Shown here piece by piece: positions 1 to 8,081 of a DNA stretch of 23,392 nucleotides (within the stretch, counting starts at the first letter, position 1; each line of letters opens with the position of its first letter). Source of the stretch: Chara braunii (Eukaryota; Streptophyta; Charophyceae; Charales; Characeae); NCBI GenBank assembly GCA_003427395.1, contig BFEA01000145.1, positions 324,602-347,993 on the forward strand, in the 5' to 3' direction. The position numbers and the translations under genes are program-made. The notes under the pieces are model-generated. The model was not told the origin of the DNA. It made no database searches and worked only from the letters and a program-made list of their open reading frames with translations.

Positions 1-360
1 ACATTCATGCACACTTCTTAGCGGCTTGGTACGGGTTTGGTGGGTGGTGAAGCAAGATATGGATCCAAGTGCAACGAGAAGCTCCCCGCCTACCCTGCTG
101 TAAAAAAAAAAAATAATATTCTCGACTATTGTTTAGGAAAAAAAAAAATTGTTCATGCGCACTTCTTAACTGCTACATTTTGGGTTTTACGTGTGCTGCA
201 GCATGATGTGGAACCAAGCCCGAAGTGGGGGGGGGAGCCCGCTACTTGAATTATAAAAAAAAATACATATATTTCTTAGTATATATAAAAATTAAAACAT
301 TCATGCGCACTTCTTAGCGGCCCGGTGCGGGTTTCGTGGATGGTGAGTCAAGATCTTGAC
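1..360. repeat. Tandem repeat, about 147 bp unit, 2.4 copies
   Basis: The motif TTCATGCRCACTTCTTA recurs at about 4, 152 and 300, giving a period near 147-148 bp. Copies 1 and 3 stay similar for about 55 bp, through GGTRCGGGTTTSGTGG. Copy 2 has diverged after the first 20 bp. Each unit ends in an A-rich tract (12, 11 and 9 A's). The array starts at the window edge, so its full length is unknown. The small ORF across it is not thought to be a gene. Confidence 0.8.
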
Positions 361-400
361 ACAATGTTTATGATTGACCAGCCTCTCTGCTCTTTTACGT

Positions 401-433
401 GCGGGCATTGCCCGCACCGCCCGCACCGCGGGC
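401..433. other. GC-rich nested palindrome
   Basis: Four copies of one hexamer alternate in orientation with 3-nt spacers: GCGGGC, ATT, GCCCGC, ACC, GCCCGC, ACC, GCGGGC. Several alternative hairpins or a cruciform are possible. It lies in otherwise plain sequence with no gene nearby. The sequence is clear; any function is unknown. Confidence 0.6.
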
Positions 434-539
434 GCTAAGCTAGTGACCTATTAAAGAACTACTCATGCATAGGCTGCCACAGAGGAATGCTTATAACCCT
501 CAGGATTCCTAACAAACCCTTCTAAAACTTTCCAACGCA

Positions 540-1260
540 GTCTTACTCCTTGCTGAGCTCTTCCAGGCCTCACGCCCCCACCCTGCTGGGTTACAGGGCA
601 ACACGACTCGGCCCAGCCCCGACCAGCGTCGTCCCAGTAGCGATCTTTGGTTGTCCCTTAGGATTCCCACCCCAAAGCATCCCCAGATCTCTCTACCAGG
701 CCTTACGCTCCTGCATCAGCAGGTTACAGGGCAACACTCAGCACCGGCCAGCGTCGTTCTGGCATCGAACAGCCACAAATCACTGAGTCTAACAGCATCG
801 AAACCGCCTAAGATGAGTTGCTAGGAGCCCCTAGAGTCCTAATTTCCTAAAATATTTTTTGGATGATGAGAAGGTTACAATCTTTTTTCTATGATCACTA
901 AACACCTCCTGAAATCCACCACAATTTTCAGAACACTCGCGTATCTAAGGGATTTCCAACAGATCATAACAAAACTCACTAAAATTGATTTATTCTTTGA
1001 CAAAATCGTCCAGGCCTCACGCCCCTTATGATGGGCCCTATCTGCTAGGTTATGCAGCAACGCGACTCACTCCAGCTCTGGCCAGTGTCGTTTTGTGTCA
1101 GCAACCCCCAGTTGTCCCTTAGGATGCCCCCGCATAGCATCCCCAGATTTCTCTACAAGGCCTCATGCCCTAACCTTTGGCAAGTTACAGGGCATCACCC
1201 CGGCTCCGGCCAGCGTCGTTCTGGCATTGAACAGCCACAGATCCTGAATATAACAGTCAA
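540..1260. repeat. Nested tandem repeat, about 450 bp unit with 134-146 bp half-units
   Basis: The motif CCAGGCCTCACGCCC followed by TTACAGGGCAACRC and GGCCAGCGTCGT occurs at about 563, 697, 1010 and 1154. The pairs 563/697 and 1010/1154 form two larger units 447-459 bp apart, each ending near GAACAGCCACARATC. The order of events looks like a small duplication followed by duplication of the pair. Short ORFs across it do not keep frame between copies, so I read it as non-coding. Confidence 0.8.
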
Positions 1261-1392
1261 ATTCCATAGCATCTTCGTACAAACCACGAGCAAACCCTCA
1301 GAGTCCCGAGAGATTCTTCAAAATATTCAGAATAACAAGGGTGTTTATTTTGAAAACTCCAGAAAGAATCAAGAAAAATCCCAACCAAATAC

Positions 1393-2240
1393 AAACAAGG
1401 AATATAGAAATTCCCCCCTATCCCCCTCTCCCCCTGTCCCACCGCTGCCTCCACCAAAAAGGACCGCTCCTGATGATGGGCACTCCTCATCGGCCCCAAC
1501 TTGGGACAAACCCGTTTTTTCCCCCCTTACTCCCACAAAGGCATCCAGTTCCCACCCAAAGTATGCTTCTGCCGACCCCTTGCTCTTGTTTGCCACCGCT
1601 GGGATATGATGCCGACCCATACATCTCCCCCAACCCCAGAATAGAGCATCCCCCAAAATCTGCCCCATCTCCATTCAGGGCAATCACCTCCTTCCTTGTG
1701 AAGCCTTTGCAGAGCAGAGCTCTCCCCCTCACAACCAACCCACCACCCCACCAGAGATGATCCGTTTATGCTTAAGAGGAGAATCAAAATTCAGGACGTT
1801 TCTATGAATTATTTCCCCCCCTCCCCTCCATCTCCCCCTGTCCCTCGGCTGCCTCCACCGAAAAGGACTGCCTTGATCACACGCTCTCCTTATTGGCCCC
1901 AACTTGGGACATACCTACTTCCTCCCCCAACTTCCGCTAAGGCATCCAGTTCCACCCAAAGTATGCCTCAGCCAACCCCTCACCCCTATCTGCCCCCGCT
2001 CGGATTTGATGCCAACCCATACATTTCTCCCAGCCCCAGAATAGGGCATCCCCCAAAGATCTGCCCTCACTCCTTCCAGGGCATTTCACCCCCCACCTTG
2101 TGAAGCCCCTGCACAGTAGAGCTCTCCTCCTTAAAACACCAACACCCCAACCGCGCAAAAATAAATTCATCAGTGTGCCCAAAGGGGAATCAGAAATTAA
2201 TAGTGGAGGAAAAGAAAAAAACAAGGAATTTAGGAAATCG
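1393..2240. repeat. Tandem duplication, about 400 bp unit, pyrimidine-rich
   Basis: Positions 1404-1803 and 1804-2205 are two copies of one unit. Both contain TGCCTCCACC, GGCCCCAACTTGGGACA, AAGGCATCCAGTTCC, GATGCC and CCCCAGAATAG in the same order at an offset near 400 bp. A third start is visible at about 2220 (ACAAGGAATTTAGGAAAT, matching ACAAGGAATATAGAAAT near 1394). The plus strand is strongly C-rich. Proline-rich ORFs cover both copies, but the copies are read in different frames and similarity follows nucleotides, so coding is not supported. Confidence 0.85.
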
Positions 2241-2571
2241 GATTCTTAAAATATGAATGGAAGAATCTAAAATTTTTGAAACTTACGATGGAGATAATGA
2301 TGATGTTGTAATGAACCCAGTCTGATAGATACTCAGAAGTCGTCAAATACATGTGGAGTCAGTATCTGCAGCAAACTCTCAAACTCGTGAAGAATATATC
2401 AAACAGTAACTCATTATCATCAATAGAAGAGAGTGGAGGGAGAAGAGACAAAGGAGAAGATGAAGATCCACACAATAATCCCTATTGAACCCTCTCCTTC
2501 TTCGGGCTTCTCCCCTCTTCACAACAACAATGATAATAAGTATAATCCTGATCAAACATCATGAGACATGG

Positions 2572-2589
2572 AAGTGCCACGTGGCACTT
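2572..2589. promoter_or_regulatory. 18-bp perfect palindrome with G-box core
   Basis: AAGTGCCACGTGGCACTT is a perfect palindrome centred on CACGTG, the core that plant bZIP and bHLH factors bind. No promoter or gene can be linked to it here, so the regulatory reading is only a possibility. Confidence 0.4.
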
Positions 2590-2749
2590 AATCTCATGAA
2601 GACCGTGAGGACATTGCAGATTCCAGTATCGGCTTCAATCTCAGGTGAGTACCCGTTCTCCCTCAACCACAGATCCCAACCTTCCTCCTTCCTTTCAGCA
2701 AGTCACCTCATGTAGACAACGTGGACGATGCCCCGTCAAGTATCGAAAC

Positions 2750-2767
2750 ATGTGGCGTTAGCCACAT
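2750..2767. other. Short hairpin
   Basis: Arms ATGTGGC and GCCACAT (7 bp, perfect) flank the loop GTTA. No U-tract follows and no gene is close. Confidence 0.35.
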
Positions 2768-3118
2768 CACCAATGTAGACCCGAAAAACATTTCTAAAAA
2801 AATACAGGACAACTCAGCGACCATGTCCCTCATGAAAAAAAATGACAAGAAAAAATCCTGCTTTTCTTTTTATTTTTTTTTTAAATAATTTGTTTAAATC
2901 AATTTTCGTTTTTCATTTTTTCAAAATCTTAAACGAGGTCGGATTCCAAAATAAAAAATATAGGATTGTAGGGTTTTGCAGGCCCTACAACCCTATATAT
3001 ATATATATTTTATATATTTTTAGGGGTATAAAAATAATATTAAAAAAACAGGCAGCGGACAGGGCCTCATTGGCCGCGGCGGCTGAATTGCCCGCAGCCT
3101 AGGCCGTGGGCGTCACGT

Positions 3119-3742
3119 ATGATGATGATGATGACGAGCAGCACCCTAATGATGATGACGAACCATTACTGTGATGATGGTGTCGAACTGCCGCCTGTTG
3201 ATGATGGTGGTGGTGGTGATCAACACTCCGTTGCTAATGACGAGCAACGCCTTGATTATGCTACACATCTACCTCCTCATGATTGCAGTCGCCACTACAC
3301 TCGCACTTTAGTTTACCAAGGGCTAACTCCACTATACTCCACTGTGACAGGCATCGACATAGCCAACGCCCCTCAGGCCATATGCCATGTGCAAAAACAC
3401 AGCGGCAATGGAGTGAGACGTGAAACCCCCAGAAGAAGAAAAACGGGAGTCAGTCCAACCGCCACATCAACCTGTGACATGGCGTGGACAAGCGCCTTCG
3501 GTCACTTGCGCGTGTGCAAAGCGCCTGATTTACCGAAGAGATGGCCACCATCGCTGCTGCGCGCCGTCACCACAGCCCACCTGTGCGATAGTTTACCGAA
3601 GCGATGGCCACCATTGTCGCCGCTTGCCGTCACCACGGTGGCACGGCCCACCTGTGCGATGTTGCAGGCCCGCAGGTATGGTAGGTATGGAAAATCACGC
3701 TTCATGTACAAACCCGAGCAAGTACAAGGCATAAACGCCTAA
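3119..3742 (+). CDS. Uncertain ORF, 207 aa, with internal duplication
   Basis: I do not recognise this product. The ORF opens in a GAT/ATG microsatellite (five Met codons in a row), so the start is arbitrary. Residues about 1-60 are low-complexity (Met, Asp and Gly runs). Residues about 135-185 hold a duplicated block, LPKRWPP followed by AVTT, encoded by a direct repeat of about 62 and 69 bp (3529-3590 and 3592-3660) with few changes besides a 9-bp insertion. A second frame is also open over 3420-3734, as expected of GC-rich repeat DNA. There is no signal peptide, membrane segment or known motif. It may be a fragment of a Chara-type repetitive gene or simply open by chance. Confidence 0.2.
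   Translation: MMMMMTSSTLMMMTNHYCDDGVELPPVDDGGGGDQHSVANDEQRLDYATHLPPHDCSRHYTRTLVYQGLTPLYSTVTGIDIANAPQAICHVQKHSGNGVRRETPRRRKTGVSPTATSTCDMAWTSAFGHLRVCKAPDLPKRWPPSLLRAVTTAHLCDSLPKRWPPLSPLAVTTVARPTCAMLQARRYGRYGKSRFMYKPEQVQGINA
3529..3660. repeat. Direct repeat, 62/69 bp, two copies
   Basis: TTTACCGAAG(A/C)GATGGCCACCAT opens both copies and CCCACCTGTGCGAT closes both. The second copy has about 9 extra bases (GGTGGCACG). The copies are nearly adjacent. Confidence 0.8.
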
Positions 3743-3784
3743 AGTGCAAGAAAAAACAATTGCAAATATCTCGTTGAAAGAATT

Positions 3785-3846
3785 AATATAAGAGAAACGG
3801 CGTCCTCGACGCGTTTCGACGGCAGCCACACCGTCGTCTTCAGGAG
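3785..3846 (-). ncRNA. Hammerhead-ribozyme-like fold in PLE 3' tail
   Basis: On the minus strand the order is CTGAAGA (fits CUGANGA), a stem-loop GACGG / CCGTC, then GAAA, then a second stem ACGCGTC / GACGCCGT with loop GAG and one bulged C. That is the hammerhead core order. PLEs are known to carry hammerhead motifs in their terminal repeats, and the place downstream of the RT fits. Weak points: an extra C sits between CTGAAGA and stem II, the cleavage triplet would be GTT rather than GTC, and stem I is reduced to about 4 bp (ATAA / TTAT) beyond an internal loop. It may be a decayed or non-cleaving version. Confidence 0.5.
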
Positions 3847-4069
3847 TTTATCCACCTACTGCCCGTACTAACCATTCTTTCCCGCACCCACTCCCGTCCG
3901 CTCCGCCCTCAAGGGCATCTTAGAACGTTAGTCCCATCAAAGAGATTGAAGACATTGCAATGATTGCCTATATACTAACAATCCTAGCCCGAAGGTAAAA
4001 AACTACGACAGGTACCTGAACCGGTAAAGCAAAACGCCGGGGGGGGCCAGGTCCGGTTGTTGGCGGGTT

Positions 4070-4206
4070 GGGTCCTACTTCATGCGGCAAGGGAAAAAAC
4101 AACAACCAAACGAGAACCAAACGAAAACAAAAAAAGAAAACAGAAACAGTCCTACTTCATGCGGTAAGTGAAAAAACAAAACAACCAAACGAAAACAAAA
4201 AATAAT
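4070..4206. repeat. Tandem duplication, about 78 bp unit
   Basis: CCTACTTCATGCGG(C/T)AAG begins at about 4074 and about 4151. Each copy is followed by an A/C-rich tract with repeated CCAAACGA. It lies in the 3' tail of the PLE, between the RT stop and the hammerhead-like fold. Confidence 0.75.
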
Positions 4207-4399
4207 ACGCTAGATCAATGTAATGCTCACATCTATATCACTCTGTCCGAATAGGCTACCCCTGTTCGAATACGCTATCCCTGTCCAATAATGTGACATT
4301 ACTCATCTGCCAATCACTCAAGTGACTCAACCAACCCTATCTGAGCTACTCTCACTATACCATCTTCCTACATATCAAACCGCACAAGGCGGTCCTTCC

Positions 4400-4418
4400 T
4401 GGTAGGAAGTTCCTACCA
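4400..4418. other. Perfect inverted repeat in PLE tail
   Basis: TGGTAGGAA, one G, TTCCTACCA: 9-bp arms with a 1-nt centre. It lies about 50 bp downstream of the RT reading-frame stop on the minus strand. Role unknown. Confidence 0.45.
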
Positions 4419-4469
4419 ACAAAAATACAACAAATGCAAATGAGCCAGGAGCATGCTCCAATGAGTGTT

Positions 4470-5222
4470 TTATTTCGACAATAGTTTTACGGTGAGCTGC
4501 CAAATATCATCACGCCTAAACGCAAAACTTTTCAGCACTCTCATAAAAAAACTCTCGGGGAAGTCGCTCCTCGACAGTTCCTTCTTCAGAGTCCAGGCAC
4601 GTCACCGAATCTCATAACGAGCAGTCGTATTCTGGTCAATACGATGCAGCCGACTGCAAATCACTGCACTCTTCTTCTTCTTGCAGCCCCACAAAAGATA
4701 CGATTGCCCGCATTGGATTCTTCGTGGCTCGCTGGTCTAAACGATGTCCTCATTCTTAGACGTATGCACACAGCTTAGGTACGGGCAGCTCCGTCTTGTC
4801 CGTACTTGACAGCCCAAAAACTCAAAACTGCATGAACCGTCATCAGTGCGCTTCAGGGTAAGCGCTGNCGGATAACATTTCTGGAAAACGTCCAGAATAC
4901 GANTCCTTCTTGGTTCCTTGACAGCAAGTATGATCATCACATCANCGACGAGCCTGGTACCATGAACCAAGCATGAGTCTACTCCGATGCTCCTCATGAA
5001 ACGGTACTCGGAGTATGCACATAGGATACAAGCCAAAGGTGGGCTTGTAGTTTTACCCATGGGAATGNCGACAACTTGCAGGAGCAGAACACTCGTTGCA
5101 AAGGTATATGTATGGTGCAACTCAAGCAGGATGAAATCCCTCATTTTCGTGAAGTCCAAAGATCGCCAATGGTCAGCATGAGTGGTTTTACCAAACGATG
5201 CCCCCTTCCCTCGAGTATTCAC
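4470..5222 (-). pseudogene. PLE reverse transcriptase, palm motifs B-D and thumb
   Basis: RT domain that would copy the element RNA. Motif B reads xIPMGKTTSPPLAC, matching the PLE form GxxMGxxxSP. Motif C reads RLVxDVMII, where the x codon is GNT: the first catalytic Asp falls on the ambiguous base 4945, and GAT would restore the active site. Motif D/E follows as ALTLKRTDDGSCSFEFLGC, the usual PLE ending with FLD-like FLG. After a TAG at 4737-4739 the same frame continues into a thumb-like segment (ICSRLHRIDQN, TLKKELSRSDFP) with one further TGA before the TAA at 4470-4472. The motif A part lies upstream in another frame, so a frameshift separates them near 5222-5300. Confidence 0.7.
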
Positions 5223-5820
5223 TCTGACCCACTGTCGCCCCTTCGACCTATGGAAATCCAGCAGGCTGCAGCCAATCCACTGCTAACAAAATCTCAGTAT
5301 GTGGGAGTCTGCTAAACATCTCTTTAATATCAAATGAGGCAGTATATACCTCGTCACCCGCGTCTTGCTTTAAAATCTTCTGGTTGACATCCTTCAGCCT
5401 TCCGGCGAGCCGCGAAACCGATGTCAAGTTGAAATTTCATCCCTTGGGTAAAGTCTTCAATAAATGATTCAAATCCTTTCAAACAACTATTCNTGTCCGC
5501 ACCATGGGTTCACTGAAGGTGGGACAGTCTGGACAGATAGGTCTGTATCTGTCAACAACCTTCTACTTCGGTATTACATAAGCAGAGNCGAAGCAGCCAG
5601 ACTTATCCNATCGAGCAAACTTCACCAGATTCCNTGACGTCNCATCCTCCCTGATCTCCCGTAACACCTCCGCAGCCGGAGTATTGATGATCCTATAGCC
5701 AGAGTTCCTAACGAAAGTAGTCATCATGGCCTCAAAGTACAGGTACGGGCATAGCACAAGCNTCTCGCCTGGATTGCGATCGAGTGGGGTCAGCACCAGC
5801 CCTTGAAGCTTCGATTTCAA
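5223..5820 (-). pseudogene. PLE RT N-terminal motif, fingers and motif A
   Basis: The 5820-5563 part (85 aa) contains LTPLDRNPGE and LVLCPYLYFEA, which correspond to the conserved PLE block upstream of RT1 (DKN/DKG type), and ends in AYVIPK, the start of RT1. After a TAG the same frame continues through YRPICP, and reaches ASFDIKEMFSRLPHTEI near 5345-5295. That is RT motif A, with the catalytic Asp codon at 5329-5331. Further stops occur between these blocks. Six N bases fall in this segment. The block order matches an RT; the similarity to PLE rather than LINE or LTR RT rests on the D(K/R)N block and the motif A wording. Confidence 0.65.
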
Positions 5821-5984
5821 TTATGTGACGTGTGCGGAAGACAGTTGACCATTATCGGTCGTACTACCACTAATGCACATGCACAGTTCCTCACGTGGTA
5901 TATGTGGCAGATCCCCTTTCCAGTTCCTCCGTGTACCGAAGCCTCTCATCAATTCTTCATGAAGCAATCCAATTTGATCCTCCC

Positions 5985-6548
5985 TCATAACGCGAGGGAC
6001 ATTCTTAGCGTTATGTAACAGGGGGTGAAACCCTTCGACTTCACTGACTCAGAGTTGGAAACGGACCCTCCCGATCTTGGGAACNACAAATCTGCACAGC
6101 TGCAGACTAGCACATCGCGAGATGCGAATACTCGCTGATTATGCATGATATCCGAGACAGCAGCATTTTTAACCCAGACAATCTGAACCTTCTTCCGTCT
6201 TTTATTCAGAAAGCATCGGGGTAGGTCCCCGCTCATTAGTGCATCGTTGACNACCTTCCTAACCTCTGATAATCTGATTCTATCATCAAACTTGAGACGA
6301 AACACAGGGTCAGCACTCATACTAAAATCAAATCGATCGAGAAAAATTCTGGAGACTAACCGGCGTANATACTTCCTAGTCGACTTNNNACTAAAATCTT
6401 TGATGGCATTATATAATCGGAGTAATGATTTGAGGTTCCATCCAAACACGTCCTGTATTTTTCCAGGGTTTTGAAGGATACCCATCAAAACTGACTTCAG
6501 GTAGCGACACTTCGGCTTCCACTTACACCAGTACACGATTGTGACCAC
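5985..6548 (-). pseudogene. PLE central domain between endonuclease and RT
   Basis: An open frame of 187 aa. It has a basic helix-rich part (FGWNLKSLLRLYNAIKDF, KSTRKYxRRLVSRIF), then LKFDDRIRLSEVRK, and ends with a possible metal site: HNQRVFA followed by CSCAD. It shares the frame of the upstream GIY-YIG segment, so endonuclease and this domain were one polyprotein. The His/Cys-x-Cys pair may be a zinc ligand or an RNA-binding element; this is inference. Ambiguous bases lie at 6085, 6252, 6368 and 6387-6389; the run of three replaces one whole codon. Confidence 0.55.
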
Positions 6549-6566
6549 TCCTCCTCTCTACAACAT

Positions 6567-6779
6567 CTATTTAGCGTGTTTCAAGGCCACCTCCTTTCCT
6601 TCACATCGAATCTTTGTATCGCCAAAGGCTCGCCCAATCCTCTTCCATCCACCCTGCCATATACTACCGTAGTGAATGGTAATACTGTTATTGGCACACC
6701 CATCGGAAAGCGCATCGTTCAGTAGTTGATAAAAATCCAGGCGCCACGGCTCGCAGCTTGATCGCCTAAATCTCACCAC
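6567..6779 (-). pseudogene. PLE linker fragment, Arg/Trp-rich
   Basis: A 70-aa open piece starting VRFRRSSCEPWRLDFYQLLN and containing HYGSIWQGGWKRIGRAFGDT. It lies in the same frame as the GIY-YIG domain and the central domain and is bounded by single in-frame stops. I do not know this fold. Its even spacing of Trp and Arg and the shared frame argue that it is a real part of the element protein and not a chance ORF. Confidence 0.5.
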
Positions 6780-6849
6780 ACTACAATCAGTTCTGCTACC
6801 TCATACGTGCTTCACCTTTGCGCGTTCCCTCCTCCCGAGCTTAGCCTTC

Positions 6850-7220
6850 TTCTTCATCCCAAAATTTCGAGCCTCAGTTGTGTTCTAGAAAGGTGACCAC
6901 TGCCTAATATACAGACTTTCAAGCTTAACCAAATCATCGCCCTCAATATGATCGATGGGTAGCAACAAATAGTTGCCTATCCGAAACGAGAGCATCCAAT
7001 AGTGAAAATGTGAGGGAACTCTGCATTTACAGACTCAACAGTGCTCACGCCATCTGATNGTAACACATCTATTCGTCTTACCGACAAAGAAAGACTTGCA
7101 GTAGGGTGAGATACCTACATACACGACATTCATAANTCGTAAGAACCCAATACCATGTTTCTCATACAATCGCTCCCATGCCGGGACATATTTTTGCATC
7201 CATCGAATCTCACCTTCCAA
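6850..7220 (-). pseudogene. GIY-YIG endonuclease domain of the PLE
   Basis: Endonuclease that would nick target DNA for priming. The conserved elements appear in order in one frame: VVYVGIS (GIY strand, 7112-7126), SFFVGKT (YIG strand, 7074-7091), IRWREH (the conserved Arg and His, 7039-7055), the catalytic Glu in DDLVKLESLYI (6918-6920), and the Asn in the block that follows the Trp-Ser-Pro-Phe segment (6882-6884). A TGA at 7035-7037 and a TAG at 6885-6887 interrupt the frame, and the stretch upstream of 7150 shows a frameshift. The domain sits upstream of the RT in transcription order, the reverse of canonical PLEs. Motif matches are good; family placement is inference. Confidence 0.7.
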
Positions 7221-7320
7221 AGAGAGACGGAGAATAATAAGTCGTAGAACCTCCTCAATAAGCCCATCAACCCAGTCGACTCACTCTGTAGGTCGGTGAA
7301 CAACCTACACAATTTTCACA

Positions 7321-7709
7321 TCAGTTCTTCTGTTCGTCTTCTTGCACCTGCCTGGTCTCACTATCGCCCACATCGATGATCTCCTTCATCTCGACATTAT
7401 CTAGTCCATACTTCTGCCTAGTTCGGCTATCCGCGATCGCGAAGATCGCTCCCACCTTCCCATCATATAGCACGCCTTCTTCCTTACACAGGCGTTGCAA
7501 CTCAGTTGCATCGCAGTCTTTGAGTTCTTCCATGACTACGTTCCGAAACCTGAGGCGATGCAACGTGCCTTTAGTGGCAGGTGTAAGCGCCGCTGACGAC
7601 TTCATCGGAGTACATTTCCTCGTGTGCGGGTCTTCTTCACTCGTTTTGACAACGGCGTCTTCACCGGAGGAACTCTCTTCACTGATCCGGGGTTCTTCAC
7701 CATCGCCTT
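7321..7709 (-). pseudogene. PLE N-terminal segment with helix-turn-helix-like motif
   Basis: The frame is open from just after a TAA near 7710 and runs about 129 codons; the first Met is at 7605. Residues before that Met are acidic (EESSSGED, SEEDPHTR), like a disordered linker. After it comes a helix-rich block, ATELQRLCKEEGVLYDGK then AIFAIADSRTRQKYG, whose shape (L-x-x-L-C-x-x-x-G-V) resembles SAP-like DNA-binding helices. It is in a different frame from the downstream GIY-YIG domain. The true start of the polyprotein is probably missing upstream. The resemblance to proteins that accompany Chara retroelements is from memory and unverified. Confidence 0.45.
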
Positions 7710-7960
7710 AGACCTTGTCAGTCTTGCAGATTGAAGTCGGTCTTGCTCTCTGCAAGACTTGAGCATTCTCTGCAAGACTTGTATTGGACCGCTTTGTAGT
7801 GGACCATTCCTTGCGATTGAAGCCGGTCTTGCAGATTGAAGTCGTTCCTTCCGCCTTGTATTGGACCGCCTATCATCAGTGCGGCGGTTATCTCCCCTTG
7901 GTCGGTCTTCCTCCCTTCATTCGCTCCCCGACATCTTCCCGGTCGGGTAATCACTAGCAT
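7710..7960. repeat. Short repeats at the junction of the PLE and the Gypsy element
   Basis: GTCTTGCAGATTGAAGTCG occurs near 7720 and 7828, CTCTGCAAGACTTG occurs twice between 7749 and 7783, and TATTGGACCGC occurs twice. These look like a scrambled minisatellite. It separates two elements facing away from each other, so it may mark an insertion or recombination junction. Confidence 0.6.
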
Positions 7961-8081
7961 GAAGCATTGGAAAAAGAGAGGAAGATTATAAGGGCATTGA
8001 GAGAATCAGCAAAGTTGGGATAATAGGGTCACCAAAGAGAGATTTGACACAATGAAGATATGTTCAGACTAGTTTATCTAG

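Larger units (their letters stand above)
2241..3117. other. Non-coding stretch, AT-rich at 2840-3060
   Basis: I see no credible gene here. It includes a perfect 18-bp palindrome (2572-2589), a short hairpin (2750-2767), a T-rich segment from about 2865, and a (TA)n microsatellite near 2995-3008. The small ORFs are low-complexity and start in AT-rich sequence. Confidence 0.6.
3785..7709 (-). mobile_element. Decayed Penelope-like retroelement, permuted (N-terminal GIY-YIG)
   Basis: Read on the minus strand, the domain order is: acidic N-terminal segment (7709-7321), GIY-YIG endonuclease (about 7130-6870), Arg-rich and linker domains (6779-5985), PLE-type RT with N-terminal motif, fingers and palm (5820-4737), RT thumb (4737-4470), then a 3' tail with a hammerhead-like fold near 3785-3846. 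Canonical PLEs carry GIY-YIG after the RT; an N-terminal GIY-YIG is known for the Chlamys/Naiad-type clade. The reading frame changes at least three times and has many stops, so this copy is dead. All 18 N bases in the window fall at 4868-7136, inside it, as expected if a high-copy repeat was collapsed in assembly. The 5' end is not defined and may be truncated. Confidence 0.75.

Noticed and set aside
1341-2103. Two proline-rich ORFs with similar peptides
   Set aside because: They lie on two copies of a tandem repeat in different frames; similarity is that of the DNA, and both strands are equally open.
4560-4600. Second hammerhead-like CTGAAGA on the minus strand
   Set aside because: It reads in frame as RT thumb codons (TLKKELSRSDFP) and lacks the GAAA block and matching stems.
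7376-7711. 111-aa plus-strand ORF
   Set aside because: Antisense shadow of the PLE N-terminal segment; Ser-rich and without motifs.
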